Shown here: piece by piece, positions 56,558 through 64,000 of the stretch
How positions within the stretch are numbered: the first letter of the stretch is position 1
How the letters are laid out: the number at the start of each line of letters is the position of its first letter
Assembly: GCF_000009265.1 (NCBI RefSeq)
Contig: NC_008380.1
Span: 377,501-441,500, forward strand
Direction: 5' to 3'
Length of the DNA stretch: 64,000 nt
Source of the DNA: Rhizobium johnstonii 3841
GTDB taxonomy: Bacteria > Pseudomonadota > Alphaproteobacteria > Rhizobiales > Rhizobiaceae
Program-made: the position numbers and the translations under genes
Notes under the pieces: generated by a model
The model's database searches: none
Told to the model about the DNA's origin: nothing
The model's input: only the letters and a program-made list of their open reading frames with translations

Positions 56558-56613
56558 ATACTCTTCTCCCCAGGGGAAGATTCTCTTCTCCCCACGACAG
56601 GGAAAAGGGGAGA
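56558..56613. repeat. short direct/inverted repeat cluster between trpS and the USP gene
   Basis: CTCTTCTCCCC occurs at about 56561 and 56583; each is followed by a partial inverse copy (AGGGGAAGA and GGGGAGA). The result is two stems on the trpS-to-USP transcript. It may be a small intergenic repeat type. Confidence 0.4.
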
Positions 56614-56619
56614 TCTATC

Positions 56620-57684
56620 TCAATAAAGGAAGCCGATGACGTCGCGCACCTGGCGCATCGTCACCTCGGCGCGGGCCCTTGCACGTTCGCCGCCCTTGCG
56701 CAGGATCGCGTCGATATGGCTGGTATCGTCCATCAGCCGGCGCATTTCGCCGGTGATCGGCGCGAGCACGTTGATTGCCAGGTCGACCAGCGCCGGCTTA
56801 AAGACGGAGAATTGCTGGCCGCCGAATTCGGCAAGCACGTCCGCCTTCGACTTGTCGGCGAGTGCGGCATAGATTGCCACGAGATTGTCGGCTTCCGGAC
56901 GGCCCTGCAGCCCGTCGATCTCGCTCGGCAAGCCGTCAGGGTCGGTCTTGGCCTTGCGGATCTTCTTCGAGATCGCGTCCTCATCGTCCATCAGGTTGAT
57001 GCGCGAGAGATCGGAAGGGTCCGACTTCGACATTTTCTTGGTGCCGTCGCGCAGCGACATGACGCGCGGCGCCGGCCCGCCGATCAACGGCTCGACCATC
57101 GGGAAATAGGCATGCACCGGCTCGTTGCCGACGGTGATGTCGACGCCGTAGCCGGTCCTGCTGATATGCTCGGCATAGTCGAGGTTGAACTTCATCGCGA
57201 TGTCGCGGGCAAGCTCCAGATGCTGCTTCTGGTCCTCACCAACAGGCACATGGGTGGCGCGATAGACGAGAATGTCGGCGGCCATCAGGCTCGGATAGGC
57301 GTAGAGCCCGAGCGAGGCCTGCTCGCGGTCCTTGCCGGCCTTGTCCTTGAACTGGGTCATCCGGTTCATCCAGCCGATGCGGGCGACGCAGTTGAAGATC
57401 CAGGCGAGTTCGGCATGCTGCGGCACGGCCGACTGATTGAAGACGATATGCTTTTCCGGATCGATGCCGGCGGCGATGAAGGCGGCGGCGATCGAGCGCG
57501 TCTGGCTCGGCATGTCCTCATGCACGAGCTGGGCGGTGAGCGCATGCATGTCGACGACGCAGTAGATGCAGTCATTGCCTTCCTGCAGCGCCACGAAGCG
57601 GCGGATCGCGCCGAGATAATTGCCGAGATGCAGATTGCCGGTCGGCTGCACGCCGGAGAATACGAGTTTCTTGAATTCGTTCAT
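56620..57684 (-). CDS. trpS: tryptophan-tRNA ligase
   Basis: The 354-residue class I synthetase has [19 protein letters not shown] (HIGH-equivalent) near residue 10-25, [25 protein letters not shown] near 140, and [11 protein letters not shown] (KMSKS) near 215. Start 57684 (MNEFKK) follows GAGG and begins two residues before strand one; the 13-codon upstream extension is not family-like. It lies close to murJ-glnD, an order I recall from related genomes, with a VOC and an M15 gene between them here. Confidence 0.96.
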   Translation of the reverse strand: MNEFKKLVFSGVQPTGNLHLGNYLGAIRRFVALQEGNDCIYCVVDMHALTAQLVHEDMPSQTRSIAAAFIAAGIDPEKHIVFNQSAVPQHAELAWIFNCVARIGWMNRMTQFKDKAGKDREQASLGLYAYPSLMAADILVYRATHVPVGEDQKQHLELARDIAMKFNLDYAEHISRTGYGVDITVGNEPVHAYFPMVEPLIGGPAPRVMSLRDGTKKMSKSDPSDLSRINLMDDEDAISKKIRKAKTDPDGLPSEIDGLQGRPEADNLVAIYAALADKSKADVLAEFGGQQFSVFKPALVDLAINVLAPITGEMRRLMDDTSHIDAILRKGGERARARAEVTMRQVRDVIGFLY

Positions 57685-57814
57685 GTCGTCCTCAATAGGC
57701 TGGTGGAGGGCCCACGCTGTCACAGTTTGAATTGCTGCAGAATGCAGCAGGGCTTTGCGCCCATGTTGTTAACGCCGCGGCTTATGCACGGGCAACCGGT
57801 CGCAATCAAGGGGT

Positions 57815-58213
57815 TCAGGCGGCAGTGTGCTGGATCAGATCGAAAGTGTTGCCGTAGGGATCCGCAAACACCGCCACTGTGCCGTAAACCTCGTGACGCG
57901 GCTCTTCCAGAAAACGCACGCCGACTGCCAGCATCGCGGCATGGTCGCGGGCGAAATTGTCGGTCTTCAGAAAGAAGCCGACACGCCCGCCGGTCTGATT
58001 GCCGATGGCCGCGCGCTGCGTCTCGTCTGCCGCCTGCGCGAGCAGAAAGGCGGCTCCATCCTCACCCCTCGGCTTCACCACTACCCAGCGCTTGCCCTCC
58101 GGCTGCAGCTCGTCCTGAAGGCACTCGAAACCAAGCCCATCGCAATAAAAAGCCTTGGCGCGGTCGTAATCGTCGACCACGAGGGTGACGAGGAAAAGAG
58201 ACTGGATCACCAT
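57815..58213 (-). CDS. VOC/glyoxalase-fold protein
   Basis: The 132-residue VOC protein starts MVIQSLFLVTLVVDDYDRAKAFYCDGLGFE, has VGFFLKTDNFARDHAAML in its second module, and ends VAVFADPYGNTFDLIQH with a D instead of the usual metal Glu. ATG 58213 is preceded by GAGG and starts the first strand; the open frame extends far upstream without support. It is divergent from the M15 gene. The substrate is unknown. Confidence 0.85.
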   Translation of the reverse strand: MVIQSLFLVTLVVDDYDRAKAFYCDGLGFECLQDELQPEGKRWVVVKPRGEDGAAFLLAQAADETQRAAIGNQTGGRVGFFLKTDNFARDHAAMLAVGVRFLEEPRHEVYGTVAVFADPYGNTFDLIQHTAA

Positions 58214-58400
58214 GTGCTGCCTCGCGTTTGAGATGTTTATTCCAGTTGTGAGTGGCAATTCCCCTGATTTTAAGCCGAATTGATCAACCGCCTTACTCAT
58301 AATTGAGTATAAAATTTCACAAAAAAGCTTTTTTTGAACCGAAAATCCTGCGCGTGTTGCCGGCGCCGTTGGGGTCGCTGGATAGCCGATCGGAGCGACC

Positions 58401-58829
58401 ATGCAGAACGCAATTTTGCTCGCCATGGCAGGCCTTTTCGCCTTTCAATCAGCAACGGGTGCCGTCGGTCAAGACATGAAAAGGCATGCCGCTCATCTTC
58501 CAAAATATCAGGCACGTCTCGCCTACACGGTCCAGACCGTCAGCGTTCGTGCCGGCTGCTTTCCAGGGCGCCTGCGAGCGGTCCTGTCGCATATTGCTGC
58601 AAAGACCGGCCGACGCCCTGTGATAACCTCGGGCCACAGGCCGCATCCCCGCCGCCATGGCTCCCTGCATGGAAAATGTCTGGCGGCCGATTTCAGGATG
58701 CCCGGCCTGTCGGAGCGCACCATCATGGCTGCCGCAAGAAGCGCGCCGGGCATCGGCGGCATCGGCAGCTATTGCAACGGCATCATTCATGTCGACGTCG
58801 GACCGCAGCGACGATGGGTGGATTGCTGA
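58401..58829 (+). CDS. M15 family peptidase (D-Ala-D-Ala carboxypeptidase-like), exported
   Basis: The 142-residue protein has a signal-peptide-like start (MQNAILLAMAGLFAFQSATG, cleavage near AVG-Q). The catalytic domain shows ITSGHRPH, SLHGKCLAADFRMPG (zinc His/Asp), and IIHVDVG (zinc His) with a final RRW. This is the Peptidase_M15_3/DUF882-like pattern found in periplasmic peptidoglycan peptidases. It is convergent with murJ and close to it, so a cell-wall role is plausible. Confidence 0.82.
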   Translation: MQNAILLAMAGLFAFQSATGAVGQDMKRHAAHLPKYQARLAYTVQTVSVRAGCFPGRLRAVLSHIAAKTGRRPVITSGHRPHPRRHGSLHGKCLAADFRMPGLSERTIMAAARSAPGIGGIGSYCNGIIHVDVGPQRRWVDC

Positions 58830-58852
58830 AGCAATACCAGGAAAATGCGACC

Positions 58853-60433
58853 TCACCCGTCCTTTGCCGGCGCCGGCTTGCGGTTCAGATTGCGTCGGAT
58901 CATGCTGAGGTTTGCCCCGCCGACCAGGAAAGCGGCGGCGAAATAGATCAGCATGGCGATCGCAATCAGCAACCCGAGGGTGCCGATCTTGGTGAGAAGC
59001 GGCGCGCCGGAAGCAAGCGACGGCGCCCAATATTGCTTGAGGAAGACGATGGCCGCACCCATGACGGCCGCAGCGACGATCAGCAAAGCGGTGCGCTTTG
59101 CCAGCGCCCATTCCCATGTCAGGTGGCCACGGCGCAAAAGCGTGGCAAATAGCAGTACAGTGCTGATCCAGCCGGCGGTGGCTTCGGCAACGGCGATGCC
59201 GGGCGCGCCCATATAGGGAAAGAGGGTCAGCGCCGTGGCGCAGTTGGTCGCAACCGCGATGGCCGAAAAACGCATCGGCGTCTTGGTGTCTTCGCGGGCA
59301 TAGAAGCCGGGCTGCAGCGCCTTGATCAGCACGAAAGCCGGCAGGCCGATGCCGTAAATCGCCAGGATCGAGCCGACGACGGCGGTGTTTTCCTGATGGA
59401 AGGCGCCGCGCTCGTAGAGAACGCGGATGATCTCGTCGGAGAGGATCCAGAGCGCGAAAGCGGCGGGGATTGTCAGGAACAGCACGAATTCGATCGAGCG
59501 GTTCTGCAGGTTTCCGGCCTCGCGCAGGTTGCCGCCCTTCAGCGCCCGGGCCAGTTCCGGCAGAAGCACGACGCCGACGGCGACGCCGACGACGCCGAGC
59601 GGCAACTGATAGATGCGGTCGGCATATTGCAGCGCTGCGATCGCGCCGTCGCGGGACGACGCGATCGCCTGGCCGATCAACTGGTTGATCTGGGTGATGC
59701 CGCCCGTCACCGCAGCCGGCACCGCCAGGATCAGCAGCCGCTTGACGTTCGGCGTCATCTTCGGGAAACGGAAGCCGATGCTCATGCCGGCCGCAAGCAC
59801 GCCGGCATAGACGACGGCAAGCTGCAGGACGCCGGCGGCAAGAACGCCCCAGGAGAGGTACCAGGCGGTCGCCAGCGGATCGGCGCCGGTATAGAGCGCA
59901 TAAAACAGCGCCCCGATCATCACCACGTTGAGGAAGACGGGCGCGATGGCGGCGGCGAAGAAATGATGCAGCGAATTCAGCATGCCGCTCATCATCGCCG
60001 TCAGCGACATGCACATCAGATAGGGAAACATCACGGCCGCCATGCGGATCGTGATCGAGAACTTTTCGGGATCGTCGGCAAAGCCCGGCGCGATGACGAA
60101 GCGCACCAAGAGCGGCATGGCAAGCTCCATCACGATGGTGATGAGCAGCAGCACCGAAAACAGCACGCCGAAGACTTCTTCCGAAAAGCGCTTGGCGCCA
60201 TCCGTGCCGTTCGCCTCGATCTCCTTGGCAAAGAGCGGCACGAAGGCGGCGTTGAAGGCGCCTTCGGCAAACAGCCGGCGGAAGAGATTCGGAAAGCGGA
60301 AGGCGGCGTAGAAGACGTCGGCCATCGGTCCGGTGCCGAGGGCCGCAGCCATCAGCGTTTCACGGGCGAAGCCGAAGATGCGGCTGCCGAGGGTGGCGCC
60401 GCCGACGGTCGCGAATTTCTTGACGAGGCTCAT
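58853..60433 (-). CDS. murJ: lipid II flippase MurJ
   Basis: MurJ (MviN) flips lipid II across the inner membrane. The 526-residue protein has about fourteen membrane segments and the N-terminal signature KKFATVGGATLGSRIFGFARE with FRFPNLFRRLFAEGAFNAAFVPLF near residue 47-70. The ATG at 60433 is the last of five ATGAGCC copies spaced 14 bp apart and has no clear ribosome site of its own, so translation probably depends on coupling from glnD. Confidence 0.95.
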   Translation of the reverse strand: MSLVKKFATVGGATLGSRIFGFARETLMAAALGTGPMADVFYAAFRFPNLFRRLFAEGAFNAAFVPLFAKEIEANGTDGAKRFSEEVFGVLFSVLLLITIVMELAMPLLVRFVIAPGFADDPEKFSITIRMAAVMFPYLMCMSLTAMMSGMLNSLHHFFAAAIAPVFLNVVMIGALFYALYTGADPLATAWYLSWGVLAAGVLQLAVVYAGVLAAGMSIGFRFPKMTPNVKRLLILAVPAAVTGGITQINQLIGQAIASSRDGAIAALQYADRIYQLPLGVVGVAVGVVLLPELARALKGGNLREAGNLQNRSIEFVLFLTIPAAFALWILSDEIIRVLYERGAFHQENTAVVGSILAIYGIGLPAFVLIKALQPGFYAREDTKTPMRFSAIAVATNCATALTLFPYMGAPGIAVAEATAGWISTVLLFATLLRRGHLTWEWALAKRTALLIVAAAVMGAAIVFLKQYWAPSLASGAPLLTKIGTLGLLIAIAMLIYFAAAFLVGGANLSMIRRNLNRKPAPAKDG

Positions 60434-60489
60434 GCGTTTGGGCTCATGCGTTTGGGCTCATGCGTGGGGGCTCATGCGTTCAGGCTCAT
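60431..60489 (-). repeat. 14-bp tandem repeat forming a chain of four mini-ORFs between glnD and murJ
   Basis: On the minus strand ATGAGCC recurs at 60489, 60475, 60461, 60447 and 60433, exactly 14 bp apart, with a unit like ATGAGCCCAAACGC. The glnD stop (TGA 60486-60488) overlaps the first ATG as ATGA. Each of the first four ATGs opens a five-codon ORF (for example M-S-P-N-A) whose TGA again overlaps the next ATG. The fifth ATG is murJ. Confidence 0.85.
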
Positions 60490-63392
60490 ATGGGGGAACC
60501 GGCCTTCTTTTCGCTGGCGGGCGGGGTCCGGGCGGTGGCGGCGGGTGCGATGATGCCGGAGGGCATGCGCTCGCGCAGCTCGTCTTCTTCCTCGGCCATG
60601 ACGGCCTTCATCCGGGCGGTGATGTTGGCGCGCTTGCTGTCGCCGGAAATTTTCTGGCCGACCAGATCGGTGACGTAGAAGGTGTCGATCACCTTCTCGC
60701 CGAAGGTGGTGATGCGGGCCGACTGGATGTCGAGCGACAGATCGGACAGGACGGCGGTGATCTCCGACAGCAGTCCCGGCCGGTCGAGGCATTCGACTTC
60801 GATGACCGTGAACTTGTTCGACAGGCTGTTGGTGATGTTGACCGACGGCGGAATGACGAAGGCCTTGCTCTTCTTGCGATTGCGCGCGCGCGTGGCGATG
60901 ACCTCGGGCAGCCGCTTGCGGCCGGACAGCACGTCCTCGATCATCCGTCCGATCGTCGCAGCCCGGCGCAGTTCGTCGGCATCGTCGGTAAATTCGCGGC
61001 TGACATGGATCGTGTCGAGCGCCCGTCCGTCCGACGTCGTGAAGATCTGGGCATCGACGATGTTGGCACCGGCCGCAGCACAAGCGCCGGCAATGACGGC
61101 GAGCAGCCGTGGATGGTCGGGCGACAGCACGGTGATCTCGGTGATCGCATGGAAACTGTCGGTGCGCACCATGGTGGCGAGCGCCTGGCCCGCTTTATCC
61201 GCCTGACGGATGAAATGGGCGTGGCGGATCTGGTCTTCCAGCGGCACGGAAAGCAGATAGGGCTGGTAGTGCAGCTTGGTATAGGTATTGCGGTCCTTCT
61301 GGCTCCAGTCGGCGAGCGCCGAATGCAGCGCCTCGGCGGCGGCATTGGCGCGTTCCTTGCGGGAGACCTCCGAAAAGCCGCCGGCGAGCAGCAGCTCGGT
61401 TTCATAATAGAGCGTGCGCAGAAGCTGTCCCTTCCAGCCGTTCCAGACGCCGGGACCGACGGCGCGGATATCGCAGATCGTCAGGATCAACAGCATCTTC
61501 AGCCGGTCGAGCGACTGCACGCGGTCGGCGAAATCGGTGATGGTCTTGCGGTCGGTGAGGTCGCGGGTCTGCGCCACCATCGACATGGTCAGATGTTCCT
61601 CGATCAGCCAGACGACGATCTCAGTCTGCTTCTGCGACAGGCCGAAGCGGACGCAAAGCTTGCGGGCGACGCGGGCGCCGGCGATCGAATGATCCTCCTG
61701 CCGGCCCTTGGCGATGTCGTGGAGGAGCACTGCGACATAAAGCGCCTCGCGGTCCTCGATGCCGGGCATCAGCTTGTTGGCGAGCGGATGCAGATCCTCG
61801 GCGCGGCCCTTGTCGATCTCGGAGAGAATGTCGACGGTGCGGATCAGATGTTCGTCGACCGTATAGTGGTGATACATGTTGAACTGCATCATCGCGACGA
61901 TCTTGCCGAATTCGGGGATGAAGCGGCCGAGCACGCCGGCCTCGTTCATCCGGCGAAGGATTAGCGCCGGATCCCGCTTCGACGTCAGGATCGACATGAA
62001 CAGCCGGTTCGCCTCGTCGTTTTCCCGCAAGGCGTTGTCGATCAAAGCGAGGGAACGGGTGACGCGTTTCAGCGCGTCCGGATGGAATTCCAGCCCGTTG
62101 ATGTCGGCGACGTGGAAGAGCCGGATGATGTTGACCGGATCACGCTTGAAGACTTCGGGGTCGGCCAGCGCAATGCGGCCGCGGTCTTCGACGAATTCGA
62201 CGCTGCCGGCGATCTTGCGGTTGCGGTGGGTGAAGCGGCTGATGACCCCGGTCAGGCCCGGGATCGACTTCGCCTGCTGGTCTTCAAGCGCAGCACAGAG
62301 GATGCGCGTGAGATCGCCGACATCCTTGGCAACGAGGAAATAGTGCTTCATGAAGCGCTCGACGGCCGAAAGGCCCGGGCGGGTGTGATAGCCGAAGGCT
62401 TCGGCGATCTCGCGCTGGATATCGAAGGACAGGCGCTCCTCGGCCTTGCCGGTCAGGAAGTGCATGTGGCAGCGCACCGCCCAGAGAAAATCGTCGGCTT
62501 TCTCAAGCAGGCGGTATTCGTGCTTGGAGAGCACGCCGAGTTTGACCAGCTCCGCCTGGTCGCGCACGTGATAATAATATTTCGAGATCCAGAACAGCGT
62601 GTGCAGGTCGCGAAGCCCGCCCTTGCCTTCCTTGACATTCGGTTCGACGAGATAACGCGTGTCGCCCGCCTTGCGGTGGCGCTCATCGCGCTCGGCAAGC
62701 TTGGCGGCGATGAATTCGGGACCGGTACCGGTGACGATCTCCTTGTCGAAGCGGGTCTCGAGCTCGGTTTCCAGCCGCTGCAGGCCGCAGATGTAGCGCA
62801 TCTCCAGGATGGCGGTGCGGATCGTCATGTCGGACTTGGAAAGCGCGATGCATTCCTCCACCGTGCGGGTGGCGTGGCCGACCTTGAAGCCCATGTCCCA
62901 GAGCACGTAGAGCATGAATTCGACCGCCTTGTGCGTCTCTTCGGCCGGCCTCGGCAGGAAGAGGAACAGCAGGTCGATATCGGAGCCCGGCGCTAGCGTG
63001 TCGCGGCCGTAGCCGCCGACGGCGGTGACCGCGAACTTGTCCTTCTGCTGCGGAAAGATATGGGCGGTGGCGAAATTGTAGAGGACGGTGGTGATCTGGT
63101 CCTGCAGCCAGGAAATCCGGTAGGCGCAGTTGAGCCCGCCGCCGTCGGCCATCAGTGCCTCGCGCGCCTTCTGCCGGCCTTCGGTGCTCGCCTTCTTCAG
63201 CACCGCCAGAAGATCGGCGCGCAGGACGTCGGGCCGGTTCCGGTTGGCCTCGGCAACGGCGTCACACTGCTTCTGCAAGAGCTCGACGTCGAGGATATTG
63301 GTGAAATCGAGGTCGCGCATCGCTGTCGCCGGGGCGGTTTCCTGTTCATGCCGGACTGCCGGTTCACGGCCTGCCGCTTGTTTCGTCTGCAT
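60486..63392 (-). CDS. glnD: bifunctional PII uridylyltransferase/uridylyl-removing enzyme
   Basis: GlnD is the cell's glutamine sensor; it adds or removes UMP on PII proteins (GlnB/GlnK). The 968-residue protein has the nucleotidyltransferase motif [20 protein letters not shown] near residue 125, the HD domain [16 protein letters not shown] near 550, and two C-terminal ACT domains ([28 protein letters not shown] near 750 and [20 protein letters not shown] near 865). All four parts are complete. murJ follows through the mini-ORF chain. Confidence 0.96.
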   Translation of the reverse strand: MQTKQAAGREPAVRHEQETAPATAMRDLDFTNILDVELLQKQCDAVAEANRNRPDVLRADLLAVLKKASTEGRQKAREALMADGGGLNCAYRISWLQDQITTVLYNFATAHIFPQQKDKFAVTAVGGYGRDTLAPGSDIDLLFLFLPRPAEETHKAVEFMLYVLWDMGFKVGHATRTVEECIALSKSDMTIRTAILEMRYICGLQRLETELETRFDKEIVTGTGPEFIAAKLAERDERHRKAGDTRYLVEPNVKEGKGGLRDLHTLFWISKYYYHVRDQAELVKLGVLSKHEYRLLEKADDFLWAVRCHMHFLTGKAEERLSFDIQREIAEAFGYHTRPGLSAVERFMKHYFLVAKDVGDLTRILCAALEDQQAKSIPGLTGVISRFTHRNRKIAGSVEFVEDRGRIALADPEVFKRDPVNIIRLFHVADINGLEFHPDALKRVTRSLALIDNALRENDEANRLFMSILTSKRDPALILRRMNEAGVLGRFIPEFGKIVAMMQFNMYHHYTVDEHLIRTVDILSEIDKGRAEDLHPLANKLMPGIEDREALYVAVLLHDIAKGRQEDHSIAGARVARKLCVRFGLSQKQTEIVVWLIEEHLTMSMVAQTRDLTDRKTITDFADRVQSLDRLKMLLILTICDIRAVGPGVWNGWKGQLLRTLYYETELLLAGGFSEVSRKERANAAAEALHSALADWSQKDRNTYTKLHYQPYLLSVPLEDQIRHAHFIRQADKAGQALATMVRTDSFHAITEITVLSPDHPRLLAVIAGACAAAGANIVDAQIFTTSDGRALDTIHVSREFTDDADELRRAATIGRMIEDVLSGRKRLPEVIATRARNRKKSKAFVIPPSVNITNSLSNKFTVIEVECLDRPGLLSEITAVLSDLSLDIQSARITTFGEKVIDTFYVTDLVGQKISGDSKRANITARMKAVMAEEEDELRERMPSGIIAPAATARTPPASEKKAGSPI

Positions 63393-63546
63393 GCGCTATA
63401 GCCCCTTTGCCCGGCGATTGACACGGGCCTTCATACTGCAAGAACCTTTAAATTTGGCGAAATGGTGTTGGTTCGCCGCAACAGGCGATGGCGCTTTGAC
63501 ACAAGGCGCCGGCTTTCTCGGAAATTCTCAGGCTTTCCCGAAATGC

Positions 63547-63822
63547 TCAGCCGGCGGCCCGCGCATTCAGCAAATGCAGCACCTGCCGTGTCTCGCGCAT
63601 GATCTCCTCAAGCGCCTGCCTGTCGCATTCGCGATAGCCGGCCTTGGCGATCGAGGTTCCGAGCTCCGAGATCACTGCGCAGCAGCGGGTGATTTTCAGC
63701 ATGCCTATCGGCGACGTCCAGCCGCGCGCATTGCGGTCCTTATCGGCGCGCCGCATCGTATCGAGCATGGAGCAGATGAGCTGGAGGCGCTCGGTTTCGC
63801 GAACCAGTTTTTCCATGAACAT
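63547..63822 (-). CDS. small helical hypothetical protein
   Basis: I do not recognise this 91-residue protein. It is mainly helical and charged (MEKLVRETERLQLICSMLDTMRRADKDR, then a central Cys pair in ITRCCAVISEL, and a closing RETRQVLHLLNARA helix). A well-placed ribosome site (AGGAG, overlapping the mutS stop) precedes the ATG 12 bp after mutS, so it is read from the mutS transcript. An alternative ATG is two codons further in. No function can be given. Confidence 0.65.
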   Translation of the reverse strand: MFMEKLVRETERLQLICSMLDTMRRADKDRNARGWTSPIGMLKITRCCAVISELGTSIAKAGYRECDRQALEEIMRETRQVLHLLNARAAG

Positions 63823-63834
63823 GGCGCGCCGCTC

Positions 63835-64000
63835 CTATTTCAGCTTTTTCTTGAGGTCGTAAAGCGCATCCATTGCCTCGCGCGGCGTCATGTCGTCAAG
63901 GCTCATCGCCTTCAGCGCCTCCTCGACCTTGGAGGCCCCGCGGGCCGTTTCCTCGCGGCGCACCGCCACCTGGAAGAGCGGCAGGTCGTCGATCAGCTGG
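63835..64000 (-). CDS. mutS: DNA mismatch repair protein MutS, C-terminal end (cut by window edge)
   Basis: The last 54 residues are visible: an amphipathic stretch from [16 protein letters not shown] through [20 protein letters not shown] to [10 protein letters not shown]. The final (D/N)-x-L-(T/S)-P-(R/K)-x-A-(L/M)-(D/E)-x-L-Y-x-L-K pattern is the conserved MutS C terminus involved in tetramer formation. The order mutS - glnD - murJ is the one I recall from other rhizobia. The rest lies outside the window. Confidence 0.88.
   Translation of the reverse strand, partial: QLIDDLPLFQVAVRREETARGASKVEEALKAMSLDDMTPREAMDALYDLKKKLK

Noticed and set aside
60431..60489. CRISPR-like array from the regular 14-bp repeats
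   Set aside because: Units are contiguous without spacers, only 14 bp long, and no cas genes are present.

Overview
The window is a high-GC chromosomal segment of an alphaproteobacterium in the Rhizobiaceae, most likely Rhizobium leguminosarum/etli. The pointers are a praR-type regulator next to metK, a Mur-type Fur homologue of 142 residues, RIME-like palindromic intergenic repeats, a sigma-32 (RpoH) promoter of the alphaproteobacterial form in front of a small heat-shock gene, and the order mutS - glnD - murJ - trpS. All calls come from reading the sequence and from remembered family knowledge; no searches were run.

Layout. 1-12.9 kb is accessory or regulatory: the end of an EamA transporter, two Lrp/AsnC regulators, a GNAT protein, dut, prfC, a LysR/GST pair, a RidA protein, a GFA protein, a secreted S10 peptidase, an MFS transporter with its GntR regulator (a 47-bp perfect palindrome lies over the regulator's start), a 23-codon small ORF with its own terminator, a pirin and a class II amidotransferase. 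13-19.6 kb holds coaBC, two short-chain dehydrogenases, two LysR genes, an MFS transporter and a VOC protein. 19.6-27.0 kb is a tight six-gene operon on the minus strand: HAL-family lyase, hydantoinase-like amidohydrolase, M20 carbamoylase, DUF917 protein, TfoX-domain protein and urocanase-family protein. 27-34.4 kb is housekeeping: ubiE-ubiB, mutM, an enoyl-CoA hydratase, rpsT and dnaA with a leader of about 0.8 kb. 34.4-46.3 kb holds a saccharopine dehydrogenase-like gene, the rph-VOC-rdgB-hemW operon, hrcA-grpE, a nucleoside hydrolase, hsp20-DUF1150, small hypothetical genes, trmB-metK and praR. 46.4-55.8 kb is the long minus-strand run nfuA, tsaB-rimI, mur, plsC, miaB, phoH, ybeY, corC, lnt, interrupted by a 356-bp element with 33-bp terminal inverted repeats. 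56-64 kb holds a universal stress protein, trpS, a VOC protein, an M15 peptidase, murJ, glnD, a small helical protein and the 3' end of mutS.

The most interesting system is the 19.6-27.0 kb operon. Its enzyme families look like histidine utilisation, but hutI, hutG and hutF are missing. The lyase lacks the Ala-Ser-Gly that forms the MIO cofactor, the urocanase homologue has Ala where hydratases have the active-site Cys, and the remaining genes (DUF917/thiohydantoin desulfurase family, hydantoinase, N-carbamoyl amino acid hydrolase) fit the later steps of ergothioneine breakdown: ergothioneine -> thiourocanate -> thiohydantoin propionate -> hydantoin propionate -> N-carbamoyl-glutamate -> glutamate. 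I infer an ergothioneine (or related thio-imidazole) utilisation operon.

Other unusual signals are a chain of four five-codon ORFs, each coupled by ATGA, that links glnD to murJ; a ROSE-like RNA thermometer candidate before hsp20; a palindromic operator candidate on the metK -10 box; and repeats whose ends supply the stop codons of neighbouring genes.
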